Part shown: positions 51,331-62,309 of the stretch, one piece after another
How the letters are laid out: every line of letters begins with the position of its first letter
Position numbering within the stretch: the stretch's first letter is position 1
Assembly: GCA_036365515.1 (NCBI GenBank)
Contig: CM070875.1
Coordinates: 105,194,628 to 105,258,627, forward strand
Reading direction: 5' to 3'
Source of the DNA: Torymus aiolomorphi
Taxonomy: Eukaryota > Arthropoda > Insecta > Hymenoptera > Torymidae
Length of the DNA stretch: 64,000 bases
Program-made: the position numbers and the translations under genes
The notes under the pieces: model-generated
What the model was told of the DNA's origin: nothing
Database searches by the model: none
Seen by the model: the letters and a program-made list of their open reading frames with translations, nothing else

Positions 51331-54300
51331 CCCCCATCCTTAGTCCAGGATAAGAGCGTGCCGTTCTCGCAGGACGCTATGTTCGGAGATTAGTACGCGC
51401 GCAGGCGTACTCTTCCTCGCAAAAATGGAGGGTCGGAGTCAGGGATGCCACTAATCTGGCAAGAGTCACCGATTAAGTTAAAAACGTAATTTGAAGGGAG
51501 TTGTAATGATAAGGAAGAATAGACAATAATTTATAAAATGGGTAGTGTAAAAGTGTTTATGAGAGTAAGGCATAATTTGACTGCGACCTTCCATTTTACT
51601 ACACGCTCTAATCCTGTGTATTTAGGATGCTACGCTCGATCTCTTCTAGGCTTCGCTCGCGTCGATACATTTTGTTTTTCGATATTGAGATACTACTGTA
51701 TTAGGCATTATCAGTTGATTGGTCGCGACTTCCCATTTGAGTACACGCTCTCACCCCCTTGCAAAAATGCTACGCTAGATGACATCTACAATACGCTCAA
51801 AGTTGTTGCATGCCGACCCGCACTTTAGTTGTCAATAAATGAAGGGCTGAGAAAAGAAAAAAAAAGGAGGGGGAGGGGGGGGGGGGCAAAAGTAGGAGGG
51901 GGATATTTCTTTCCAAGACCAATTTGGAGTTTAGGCATTGTTAAAAGAAGATAATAGAAGTTAATCGGATCGTTAGTTTCGTTTAGGGATATCAGGGTAG
52001 TTAGGATTGCAGGAAAAGGGATGACAGAATTGACTGAAAGTGCGGATTTGCAGATTCGCTGATACATTTTGGTTTTCGGTACAAATACACTATAAATAAC
52101 ACTGTCGTGTACGATTCGGTTAATTAATCTTATACAAAATTCGTTAGCGCAGTACAATCGCGAAATCAAGATTGGTAATTTACTACTTCCAATTTATCAT
52201 AGTAGTGCGCGAACATCGTGATGTTGTTTTAGTGAAGTAATTATTTGCGGTTTTCGCTGACGCACGCAATGTGCCAGTACAGTCTACGATCTTTGGTCCT
52301 GAATTGGTTGATTTGGGCGCCGTATTTGGTGGTGATTGCTGATTGGTAGTTGAAGCTCATCGTGCTGGAGTAGTTGGTTATGGATTACAGTGATGTCGTG
52401 CCATTAGCACCAGTGGATGCTGCACGTGTCGGTTACTCCATGCATGGTATATTGCTGAGGTGGTCGTTTGAAGGGGTCGTAGATCTCAAAGTTTTCAGAA
52501 TTTCTTAATAGCATTCGCTTTTATTTCTCGTTTCGGAACGTCCTGAAAAATTGGTTATACGCAGTAATTTGGACGGTAAAAGGAATAAGATTGTGTGTAG
52601 CTGTATTTTGTTAAAATATTCAGAATGCTATATCTTCTAGTTGTTATTGTTGTTTGCATTTTTCGCATTTTTTTTTTTTTTTTTTTGAGGCACAATTTGA
52701 GTTATAAAGGTTGTTTGCTTGCACTATTTCGCTTCCTGACAGTGGAATGTCGGAGTGTAATGTTTTAAAGATTCAGCAATTATCAATTATTTTCGAGTTT
52801 ATGCACTTCTGTGCGAAATAAAATACAGTAAAACAATCGATGTATCGATAAGTTTCAGAGTTTGTCTCCGCGTGCTAAGTCAAGCGCATTTGGCATACCA
52901 GTCATACGTCGGAGTATCAGACCCGAGCCTAGCGCGACTAGAAGTAGATTCTTGGAGATGTTGGTTTGTGTTAGGATGCTCGTTTGCAAAGGAGTAAGTT
53001 CAACACAGAATTAGCATATCCTTATCATTATTCGGGAATCGAACCCGAACCGAATATGGTTAAAATTGTTTGAAAACGAGGACCGCATTCTCTATCCATA
53101 TTAGCCAAACCCAACACGTAATTGGCATGACCCAGTCATTAGTCGGGAATCGAACCCGAACCGAACACGGTTAAATATATGACCTTTTGGAAGAGGAGGT
53201 TTAATAGAAATGTCAGGCACTACCGAAGATGGGCATGGCTCTGTAACTTCGAGGGGTTCGAGGTGGTTTTCGAGAGAGGTAAGACAATGCTCGTTGGGAG
53301 AGTTACTTTCCATGTTGATTAAGTCGGGGTCTGAGCATTTCTTGTGAGTGGCATTTCATTGCCGGAGTAGAGAGATCCAACGGAGTTTGCTCTCCTGTGA
53401 GATTAAAAGGAAAGAGACGGATGAACTCGATGATGAGTTGGTGACGATAACGTCAAGAGGTTTTTCTTTTGCAGAGTTTATCAGATTTATCTCTGATAGA
53501 GGTGGAGATAAGAGGAAAAAAAATAATTCATGATTGCTTGCTTTACCAAGAGTTATGGGTGAAGTTCGATCGATTATTTGTGTGAGAAACGATGTGAACA
53601 CATTGACAAGGCCTGATCTGGGTACTAGGTTTACTAGACTGCAGTCTACTGGCCCTGCACATTGTCCTTGGAAAAGGGAGTACCCTTGAAGTGACGGATT
53701 CTAATCGTATCGATTTGAAAGCGAGGAATCAAAAGAGTGCAAGCTGTTATCTTAGTTAACAATAATTACAGATTTTGCGAGAAATAGAATATATGCGAAA
53801 ATTATGTTTTTCGCCTATGTTACAACATTGCATATACACTACAGATTTTTTCTTATGATTAATTGCATTACAACAAGTTACTTAACAATGCCGCCTTAAC
53901 AAGTTTGAGTTTGATGTTAAATATAATAAGCATACTAAGGTCAAAGAGATGTATTAAATTACGTTCATTCTAATTAAGTAGTGATTTTATTTATGGTATA
54001 CTTAGTAGAATTTTATAAACTCGTCAATGAAAGAAGTTATGATTTCAATGTTATGAAGGCTTTGTGCGTGAAAGAATCAAAATTGATAATTTGTCTGCGT
54101 GAGATTAGTACTTGTTCTAGGGAGATAACCTTTAATTAATTCTCTTTTTCTTTAAACAAAATTCAGTTCTTAAACAAAAGGTAAAAATAAATATCAGATT
54201 CAACATAAAATAGAAAAAATAAAGGATAAAAGTCATAAAATTTCACTTTAATATCAAGAAGAAATCTAGGTGATGTTTATCAGTAGAAAATGTTATTGTA

Positions 54301-55145
54301 ACGAGGAATTTTATATGATTGATAACTAATTGCAAGTGGAACTATGCATTTTTCCTGAGGTGATATAAAAATATAATGATAAGAAATAGAAAGGAAAAAA
54401 AAAATTATTTTTATTCGTTGGGGTGAAATTTTAATGGCGGAGGAAAAAATTAAGTTTTCTCTTTAAAGAGTGAAATGAAAGGAAAAGAAGTGTAATAAAG
54501 AAAGATAAAATAACATAATATCATATATAGCTATATAAAATTATAGATCAGAATTCACTTAAATATTTTATTTGAAAACAACAACTCGATTATTAGAGGG
54601 ATGAAGGATGTAAATATGTTGAATTTTTAAACTTTGGTATGAAAAAGAAGACAAAAAAGAGAGAAAAAAGGGACTTCAAAAAGTCGTTTGCTTTTTAAAA
54701 TTCATATTTAACTATCACGATATATCAGGAACTCATGCGAAAATATCAGATGATACAGTATCGTATGAAGCAAAATTACTTGCTTGATAGAATTTCAATG
54801 TGTTATCCAAATTTATATTACACTGTAATAATTCAAAAGGAACGGGGAAAAAGACAAAATAAAAGAAAATATCAATTTTGAAAAAGATTAAAGATAATTT
54901 CATGCGACTCAATAAATGTTTAAACTACTTTGTAAAAGATATTGTTCCTTGAAAAGGTACGTAAGGTTTATACAGTGTTGATCCCACGGTACAATGACAC
55001 GCGCTACCGCGATGAGGTGATATTACTTATTTTTAGCGCCTGGTTACAGCAACTTTCTTCCTTTTCAAATGGATTGAAGGTACAAATTATTTACCAATAT
55101 TATTAGTGAATTTATTTGGGACGTATCCCACCGCTCTGTTACCAC
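51331..55145. other. Interior of the LTR element, no gene found
   Basis: The longest frames are below 115 codons and show no retroelement motif. A G-run lies at 51866-51888 and a T-run at 52670-52687. Two tRNA-like B-box repeats at 53.0-53.2 kb are listed separately. Confidence 0.6.
53025..53170 (-). repeat. Two tRNA-like B-box units, about 117 bp apart
   Basis: TCGGGAATCGAACCCGAACC occurs at 53032-53051 and at 53149-53168. Its complement contains GGTTCGATTCC, the exact Pol III B box. An A-box-like TGGCTAATATGG lies about 60 bp upstream of the first on the minus strand. This could be a tRNA-derived SINE fragment or a tRNA pseudogene pair; no full cloverleaf was drawn. Confidence 0.4.
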
Positions 55146-55622
55146 TGTGATGTCCTTGTCTCTTTTTGGTTGAATGGGATCCGCGCTTCCCTGGTTGATA
55201 TGTACCTCTGTGCCGGTGATCTGCTAATGTTCTGAGCCTGCGAGTAAGGGGCGGGCTTCGAAATGAAAATTATGACTTGTATTTCCTTTTTTGTACAGTA
55301 CTTTCACTTTATTGTCGGTTCGTCGATGTTACATATTCGAGAGTTGCTCCCCCACTGACTCTCAAAAACTAAGGCAGAGTCGCAATTCGCCCGCGTAATA
55401 ATTTTATGCAGTTATCATCCGCGCTGCCGTACCGTACTAGGGTGTTTCGTGGCCTAAGCGCAGGTGCCCGCTGTTTCGCGGCCGCGACAGTCCCTGCTCC
55501 GCGGGGAGGAATCTGTCGCGTCAGCGGTCCTGCCGTGGGAGCGAGAGACAGCGGACACCTACGTCCGCTTGGGCGACTGAAGATGCGATGTTATAAGTTT
55601 TTTTTTGACTCGGGAAATAACA
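55146..55622 (-). repeat. 5' LTR of the LTR element in the capsid gene
   Basis: 477 bp, full-length form including the segment 55246-55436 that is missing from the 3' copy. Confidence 0.88.
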
Positions 55623-56831
55623 ATCAAATCGATATTTTTCTCAATCAAAAGCTCGCCTCCCCGCCCAACAATATGTATGCGTACAGAGCCTACATAGAGT
55701 CACTGCTGAGTTATTCCTCCGCCGCCAAAGAATCTCATCTCATCGCGAGCCTCTGGTATGATGATACACCCGGCTGCATGGATGGCGCACCGGAAAATCA
55801 AGGAATTGACTCGAACAAAGGCTTCGTTCCGAGGCAACACTTTACGAAAGAGGGGCATCCATTCGATATGATTGGCCATCTGCACTGCGATTTGTTTAAT
55901 CAGGATAAGATGCTCATCAATGGCGTTGAAATGAGAGTGCGCCTGGTGCGTAACAAGGATGCGTTTTGCCTGATGGATTCCACGAACGACGGCCGACTCG
56001 GAATAAAAATAAAAGAAGCTACCCTGATCGTTCGGCGCGTAAAGATAAATCCCGGTATTTTGATCGCGCACGCCAATATACTAGCCAAAGCAACAGCTAA
56101 ATACCCCATTACGCGCGTCAAGGTGAAAACATTTACGCTTCACACCGGTATACTAGGCGATAGCATTGATAATGCGATTCTTGGCCAACTACTGAAACGT
56201 ATAATCATCGGTTTCGTCGATAACAAAGCGTTCAATGGAAATCGAGCGCTAAACCAATTCAACTTTCGATACTTTGACATAAATTATCTCTCGCTATATA
56301 TCGACGGGGTTCAAATACCAAGCAAGCCATTACAACAGCATTTTACAGGCAACAGCGCAACGTTTATCGAGGTATTCCAAACAATCTACTCAGGCACAGG
56401 GATACATTTTCTCAACGAGGGCCTAGGCATAAACCGTTACAACTATTCAATGGGGTATTTTCTTACGGCATTCGATCTTACACCCATTTATAAGCGCATT
56501 GCCACTCTCATTGGAATCTCGTACGCTCGGGTAGTGTACGAATTGAAGTGGGATTCGCGACGACACCGACTGTTACAATAAACTTCATTGTTTACGCAGA
56601 GTACGATAACGTTCTCAAAATCGACTCCACTCGACAAATTTTAACAGATTTCAGCGCTTAAGCGCTCACGTTTGAGCAGAAGATGGTGGGCCCACACAAC
56701 AGGGGCTGTACATGTCACATTGCCGCAGTCATAATAAAGTGGGGGGAAGCATGGCCCTCACATGCTGCGCTCTCTCGCGTCACTTCGCTTTTTCTCTTAC
56801 ACGCGAACACACACGTCACTACACAAACATA

Positions 56832-57206
56832 ATGGATTACGTAATCGATATTTAAGGTTTCCGTAACTCGGAAAAAAGTTTCTGCCAAAGAAAGTAGCTA
56901 TCACGTGCCGGCAAAAGAAAATTAGTGATCATTGGATAGTACCAGCACCACATAGCTTTGCCGACTTGCCGGACGACGTCAAAGAAACAAACATCTTTCT
57001 AGCCGTCGAAATTGACGGTGTTCATTGGTTTGACGACGAAGAAACGATCCGCTAGCTACATCGGCATCTTTACAACATTGCCAGAGTATCGCGAACAATT
57101 TTTGTGCCGCGTCATCAACTTGGAAAAATTTAATTCACCATCGTTTAAAAAGCTCAACAGAATGTTCTCAGACACTGTGCGCCACGCAAAGGAAAGCGCT
57201 TCCTAA
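56832..57206 (+). pseudogene. Polinton conserved gene of unknown function
   Basis: ATG at 56832 opens a MDYVIDI start, then a TAA replaces a Gln codon. After a frame change near 56870 it reads LPKKVAITC, DHWIVPAPHSFADLPDDVK and NIFLAVEIDGVHW, with a TAG at 57053. Another change leads to RVINLEKFNSPSFKKLN and HAKESAS, stop 57206. The pattern (VVDIQGF ... LPKE-x-A ... HG-x-W ... VINLE-x-x-x-CPSFKKL) is widespread in insect Polintons next to the capsid and protease genes. I know no established function. Confidence 0.65.
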
Positions 57207-57341
57207 AGAAAAAGTGAAAAGTGAAATGTTCCTTACAGTAGTTTACGAGTACCAGCGAATAGATACAAATAGTGACAGCAGCGATAATAATGACAGACAC
57301 TTCTCCGCTATCGACGGCGACACATCCTCCGGCTGAAAAAA

Positions 57342-57878
57342 ATGAACACGAAAGAAAAACACGGGCCATCTACGGGCTGTGCCAATTCGATCAGAGTTTA
57401 CGCAGCCAATCACATCCCAAGCCGCTTGAGCCACCCATCGGCGGGCATTGCAAATCTCGACACAGCGGACAAGCCCGGCTCTTATAGGGTGTCTTTCTAC
57501 ATAGACAGCCATGTAAGAGGTACCTATTTCGATAGCTATGGACTACCACCATCGTCGCGACATCATCTCGATCGACTCAGAAGAAGTTGCAAGTAGTTCA
57601 GGTGGAACAAGAAGAAGTTGCAAAGTTTCAATTCTAAAGTGTGCGGTGAATATTGCGTCATGTTTTTGCATTTTATGTGTAGCGTGTTTACTTTACGAAA
57701 ATTTTGTAACATCTTTACGACAGATGCTCGCTCCAACGACAAAATAGCTGCTAAATTTTATAACATTATAAAAGACAAAAAATTAAAAAAAGAAGGACGT
57801 GCGTACAATTTCCCGCGTGCTACTTCACAATGGTACGGCTCGTGCACTCAGGCATGTAGGCTAATGACTCATTATTAA
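57342..57878 (+). pseudogene. Polinton adenovirus-type cysteine protease
   Basis: It starts at ATG 57342 (MNTKEKHGPSTG; family MNTxE). The residues around IANLDTADKPGSYRVSFYID are the His-site region: the family has GSHWV, and here the catalytic His and Trp are Tyr-Arg. FDSYGLPPSSRHHLDRLRR follows, then an in-frame TAG (57594-57596), then QSFNSKVCGEYCVMFLHF with the catalytic Cys, ending at 57878. The Ulp1/adenain-like protease would mature virion proteins. Both the stop and the lost His show it is inactive. Confidence 0.88.
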
Positions 57879-58878
57879 TCTCTCTAACTTTAAGATATAT
57901 TTTGCACTGTTGGGCCTAGATTTGTAATTTAATATTTGTATGCGTGATTTTTCATTACTTGTAATATCTTAATACTGAAATGAATCAACCCCGGTTTAAA
58001 TACGTTTTTATGAATCCGTAGTTAATTTTAAGCATCGCTTGTGTCTGTCTCGGTTAAACCATATGTATTCATAGTTTGTAAGTTTTTGTCTCTTTTCAAA
58101 ATTTATGTCTTCATAGTTTGATCGAATAAACAAAAAAAAATTTACATAAATCATGTTTTCATTTACAGACCTTTCATTTTCCGACTCCTGAAAAAACAGT
58201 TAAATTCATTTTTCCTTCCACGAGAGAGTATTAAAAACGTTTTCTTTTGTTACGAAATACTTACGAATGAAAAATTTTATTATCATCATATACACATTTC
58301 CTTCACGCGTAACTTAAACTCCGCGCCACTTAAAAACCGTTGAACAAAGAACGCATTCACGTGAAAAATTTATGAATGTATACGCTTTGACCCGTAATCA
58401 GTTACACACATTCTCTTTCTCACAAATATCGTAAAATCGAGAGCACACTCTTGAAACTTGAACTGCCCGTTAAAACCGTTGAACAATTGACGCATTCATG
58501 GCGAGTGTGAAGTGTGCTTAGAACCACTTAACGCTGTTATCGCGTACAATCATAACCATAAATAGTTACATGCCACAGCACGCATTTTCTTTTCACGAAA
58601 ATCTTTGTCGGGAGTACGTGATTGAAACCGCTAAACAATGGACGCGTTCATAGCGACAATTATTGGAAACGCTTTCCACTGTTATCGGATACAACCATAA
58701 ACCTAATATTTTTCTCGCCACATATCCCCACCGCCGGCTACATTGCGAAATACACGTGCTTTCGTTGGTCGCCCCCACTGTCAAGTGGGACATGCACTCG
58801 TACGACGATATTGCTTCATCATCAGCTACGAGCATTAGTATTTTTTTTTTAAAATAAGTTTGTGACGACTTTTTTAAA
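57879..58878. other. Spacer inside the Polinton, no gene found
   Basis: AT-rich. It has repeated CGTTGAACAA and CGCATTCA(C/T) boxes at 58340, 58470 and 58630, suggesting three diverged tandem copies of about 145 bp. Overlapping short frames at 58593-58919 have no support. Confidence 0.45.
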
Positions 58879-59498
58879 ATGAACCAAGACGAGCTTCCGC
58901 AAAACTTGCTTTTTAACACAAGTTGCGCGCTGAATAAGTCTCATACGAAATTTTCATACCTTGGATTGCAATATTACGGTGGGCATTTCCGTGCAGTGAT
59001 TCAATTGGGAGGCGATACCTCGCCATGCAAATACGTAACAATGAAAATTACCGTGTAGGAGGAATTCACCACACATTTTCCTGCAATAATGTATCATCTG
59101 TACGGGCACAAGCCGGAGTTTAGAAAAATCGACCTAACAGAGCACGATATTGATTTGACCACCGCTTATAGCTCAAGAGTACTGGGAATCAATCAGAAAA
59201 ACAAAACAATGAAGTCAGTGTCATTACGGAGCCATCGGTATCAGTATGAGGCACAAGATTGGGACACCATCGACGGATTGCGCATCGATCAGAATCAATC
59301 ATCACAGCCACCGACGAAGATGACAACGACGAGAGTGCACCGGCGCGAAAGAAGAGAAAAGTTGTGAGTCTTTCAAGTGATTATGCGACGTACTTTTGTA
59401 ATATTAAAAAGCATGCGCGAGTGTATCGCCTTCGCGAGTTAGAGGATATGTCCACGTATATTCATGTCATGTATGATGTAATGACTGACAGTTTGTAA
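58879..59498 (+). pseudogene. Polinton conserved gene with nuclear-localisation-like motif
   Basis: ATG 58879. LLFNTSCALNKSHTKFSYLG and YYGGHFRAVIQLGG come before an in-frame TAG at 59056-59058; HFPAIMYHLYGH and YSSRVLGINQK follow. Near 59290 the frame changes to an acidic run (TDEDDNDE), then ARKKRKV, a classic basic nuclear signal, and ELEDMSTYIHVMYDVMTDSL, stop 59498. Similar genes sit at this place in insect Polintons. The acidic/basic middle suggests a nuclear DNA- or histone-binding role, but that is inference. Confidence 0.6.
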
Positions 59499-60165
59499 AT
59501 GCGCGAGAATAGTCGCGAAATTGATAAATGTTTTGACGGGTCCACATTTCTTAAACTTTTCAATGACAACAAAGACGATTTAATATCTAATGTAAAAAAC
59601 CGGATAATTTTATTCAAACTTTGGTAGTTCGAATGTGGATAGACTATTTGTAGAAATAAAATGTCTTTATTTACTGACACCAGAAAAAGATGTATACGAG
59701 GCTGTTAATAATTAATCAATAAATACAAATTTTATTTGAATTGCCTTCTTCTTCATTGTTTCATAGTCCCAATCTTCCGCTCTATCCCCTCCCGCCATCA
59801 ATCACTTGGCCGTAGATATAAGTTAATAGTAGCATTGGTGCAAGAGCAGAAGGACTGTAACCTTTACAGGGCACACATCATGGGGCCGCCATTCAGCAAG
59901 CAGACACCAGAGGAAAACAGCCACTCATCGATAAAAAAGAGAAACATTATTTGTCGACGGATAAAGATTCATCGCGATATAAATCTTTTTCCACTAATAC
60001 CAATTCCTTTCCCAAAAAGAAAGGTTATTCACGATGTAATTAAAACTTAACACAAAAACAGCGCTTTTCAGGCCTACAAACTCATTATTACATATATAAA
60101 ACTATTTCTTATACTTTGACCGCTTGAGGAGGAGTAGGGATGCTGACGCATACCTGCCCCACGCA
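59499..60165. other. Polinton tail / spacer
   Basis: A few codons after 59500 (MRENSREIDKCFDGSTFLKL) may be the start of another Polinton gene, but the frame fails at 59630. Nothing else is recognised. The right end of the Polinton must lie here or further right. Confidence 0.4.
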
Positions 60166-60167
60166 AA

Positions 60168-60169
<2 letters not shown>

Positions 60170-60238
<69 letters not shown>

Positions 60239-60251
60239 TCTCTCTCTCTCG
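60170..60251. repeat. (TC)n microsatellite
   Basis: About 40 TC units with one CA interruption near 60231. It produces an Arg-Glu repeat frame on the minus strand that is not a gene. Confidence 0.95.
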
Positions 60252-61128
60252 GTAAGTGCTGACAGGCTTTGCTTCTGCTCCCGATATTTCTGCTCTTTCT
60301 AAACGCCACTTCACTCTGCGGAGTTGAATTTTTTAGGAGAAGGCGCCCCAAGCGGCTCTCAAGCAACCAGCCCAAAAACAGGAGGCACTGCACTCCTATT
60401 TTATGAGCCGGGGACCTTTTCCTTCACCAAGTGACGCCCTAACCTAAAACTGTCACTGCACCCGGATTGAGTTGCAAATGCTCTATGCCCCGCCGCCGCT
60501 CGCCGCCTTACTGCACCAGTACCAGCCTACTTCTGCAACCACCTGTCATCGTCGCCTTCACACGGCTGCACTGATGCACCGCTCTGCTGTAGAGTGCATC
60601 GCTTGTGGCGCATCGGCTGCACTACGCCCATCCTTCTACCGCCTTTCCTTGCCGCCCGCCCGGTGCCAATAATGAGGAGCTGACTGACGTCGCACTGCCG
60701 TCTGCTGCTTCGCCCATGCTTTTCATCAGCTGCCTTTTTAGCAGTCAGCATATCACCGTGAGTCAGCGTTATATTAGAGCGTTATTATTATGAGCCAGTG
60801 ACTCGGCATTTTGACCATCGCTCGCACGTTCTCGTGCAGCTCGAGCCAGGCGCCACCACCGTTGTAGTTCTGTCGCGCACGCGCTCGGTCTGTTACCCGA
60901 GATCTGCCCTACCAACCGCTGCCCGCTTACCGAGTGTGTACACGCAATCGGCTCCCGAACTTGGCTATCTCTGAACGCTTGCCGGCGCTGACTCCGAGCT
61001 TAAACGCATCTGTATTCTGCTACCGTATAGCTGCGAGGCACTGCCCTATCTGCACCGAGCGCATTATACGGAACGATCCGGCCCTTCCAATTTGACTAGC
61101 TTGTGAGCGCTACTTCCACTATGCGTGT

Positions 61129-62274
61129 TTGTCCACGATCGGTCCATTGCAGCTCTGCAACAGGTGTATCGTCAGCCGTACGGCTGTCGGTGGCGATACC
61201 GCCCCAGCCAGTATCAGCGACTCTACAGCTCCGCCCGACGCCGCGCCCCCGCAGCCATCACAGCCTGTACCCGGCGAATCAGCTCAGTCGGCCACACCCG
61301 TCGCCGGTCAGCACACTGCAAAGAAGCGTGCTTCGACTCCCTCTCCCTCCATTGTGCCCGTCTCTAAGATTCACTGCTCAAGCCTCGCTGCCGATCCGCT
61401 GCTGGCCTCACCGTCAGCCACAGAGGAGATGAGCCACGCTAACACAAACGCTGCAGCTGCCTTGAGCATTAAACAAACTACGGATAAGAGAATGAGAGGC
61501 ACTGAGGGAGGATCCCCCTATATGCCGTATTTTTATAAAATGCTAGCCAAATCGAATAGCACTCAAGCTGAAAATACGCGTCTCTTGGCTGAGCATATGC
61601 GCGTCTTAAATAGCCTCGCGTCTCGCGTCGACGTGGTGCAGCAAAACCAGCTGGCTCTAAGCGCTCATCACGGCGTAGACCTAGCTGCGGTGCGAACAGA
61701 TATTACGCGTGCCACCACTGCCAACCAAGAGGCCATCAATCGACGCACAGTGGAAGACCCGCGGGAAATTGTGGTAAGAGGCATTCCTCCGGCCGTTGCA
61801 CATGAACCTTTGCAACTCGCCGCAGCTCTCCTGATTGACCTGAAACTCGAGCAATATGTGCCACACGTCATCGACTGACGCTTGTGGAATCCTCCAGCCC
61901 ATGCTGAACAGAATGAGCAGGCTGCTACAGCCGCGTCTGACCCAGCAGTGCTACCAGCAGTGCAATCACGCGCGCTTGTCTTCGCACTGTCCTCCTCAGC
62001 CGTTCGCGATAACGTTCTCCGAAAGACTCCAGGCCTGAAAGGATTGGACTGCCCGGCTGTTTTCGGGGCTGGAGGAGCGGCAAAGCTTTCGGTAAATGCA
62101 CTGTGGCCCGACCCCGTCCACAAACTCTTAAAACGTGCGACAGCCATCTACAAAACGCTTGGCCACCGGCACATTAAAAATCTCACCGTTTTTATACGTC
62201 CGGCAAGAAATGGCCCGCTTATCCCGATCCTCAGTGAAACCGATCTCGTAGCGCTGGCCAGGCCGCTGTCCTGA
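61129..62274 (+). pseudogene. LINE ORF1 protein
   Basis: One frame runs from ATG 61129 to TGA 62272-62274, with a single in-frame TGA at 61876-61878. An N-terminal Pro/Ser/Ala-rich region (PPDAAPPQPSQPVPG) is followed by a likely coiled coil (NSTQAENTRLLAEHMRVLNS, then ASRVDVVQQNQLAL). Then comes a folded part, IVVRGIPPAVAHEPLQLAAA, and after the stop LVFALSSSAVRDNVLRK and TVFIRPARNGPLI. Coiled coil followed by an RNA-binding-type domain is the usual ORF1p layout. There is no CCHC knuckle. The lone TGA may be a recent CGA-to-TGA (CpG) change. Confidence 0.75.
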
Positions 62275-62309
62275 CGGCCATCCAAGCGCGCCCGTGGTGT
62301 AGCATGCGC

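Larger units (their letters stand above)
51045..55622 (-). mobile_element. 4.6 kb LTR element (Copia-like signals), non-coding interior
   Basis: Direct repeats TGTGATGTCC ... ATAACA at 51045-51330 and 55146-55622 have TG/CA ends and an exact ATCAA duplication (51040-51044, 55623-55627). On the minus strand a tRNA-iMet-like primer site, TGGTAACAGAGCGG, follows the 5' LTR (55144 down) after one base. GGATGGGGG precedes the 3' LTR at 51331-51343. Orientation is therefore minus. The 3.8 kb interior shows no gag, RT or integrase motif in any frame, so it is either fully decayed or a LARD-type non-autonomous element. Confidence 0.85.
50745..56661 (+). pseudogene. Polinton major capsid protein gene, split by an LTR element
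   Basis: N-terminal part at 50745-51044 (SELDLFSLPSTQTSIE, then a YIDLAHTMLFVKA strand and HSMFNQ). The gene resumes after the LTR element at 55628 with FLNQKL, YAYRAYIESLLSYSS, HLHCDLFNQDKMLINGVEMR, ATLIVRRVKINP, IIGFVDNKAFNG, YIDGVQIPSKPL and GYFLTAFDLTP. A frameshift near 56550 moves the C-terminal IVYAEYDNVLKID to another frame, which ends at 56661. This is the double jelly-roll hexon-like capsid protein of Polintons (compare F54H12.2 of C. elegans). The shells it forms are predicted, not seen. The parts flanking the insertion are in phase. Confidence 0.92.
46314..59498 (+). mobile_element. Polinton/Maverick, decayed, with two nested insertions
   Basis: Seven recognisable genes stand on one strand in tight order: integrase, penton-region gene, small basic gene, major capsid, conserved unknown, adenovirus-type protease, conserved unknown. 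Neighbouring virion genes overlap by 28 bp (integrase/47422), or are spaced by 1 bp (48242/48244) and 9 bp (50735/50745). All are inactivated. DNA polymerase B and the FtsK/A32-type ATPase, which a full element needs, were not found. The element is therefore truncated or rearranged, or those parts lie beyond the recognisable region. Boundaries given are the coding limits; the true ends were not located. Confidence 0.88.

Noticed and set aside
55406..55627. N-terminal extension of the second capsid piece
   Set aside because: These codons are LTR sequence that happens to be open; the capsid part begins at 55628.
60109..60393. Minus-strand frame with an Arg-Glu repeat
   Set aside because: Translation of the TC microsatellite.
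61668..62147. 159-codon minus-strand frame
   Set aside because: Antisense of LINE ORF1; GC-rich sequence leaves long chance frames.
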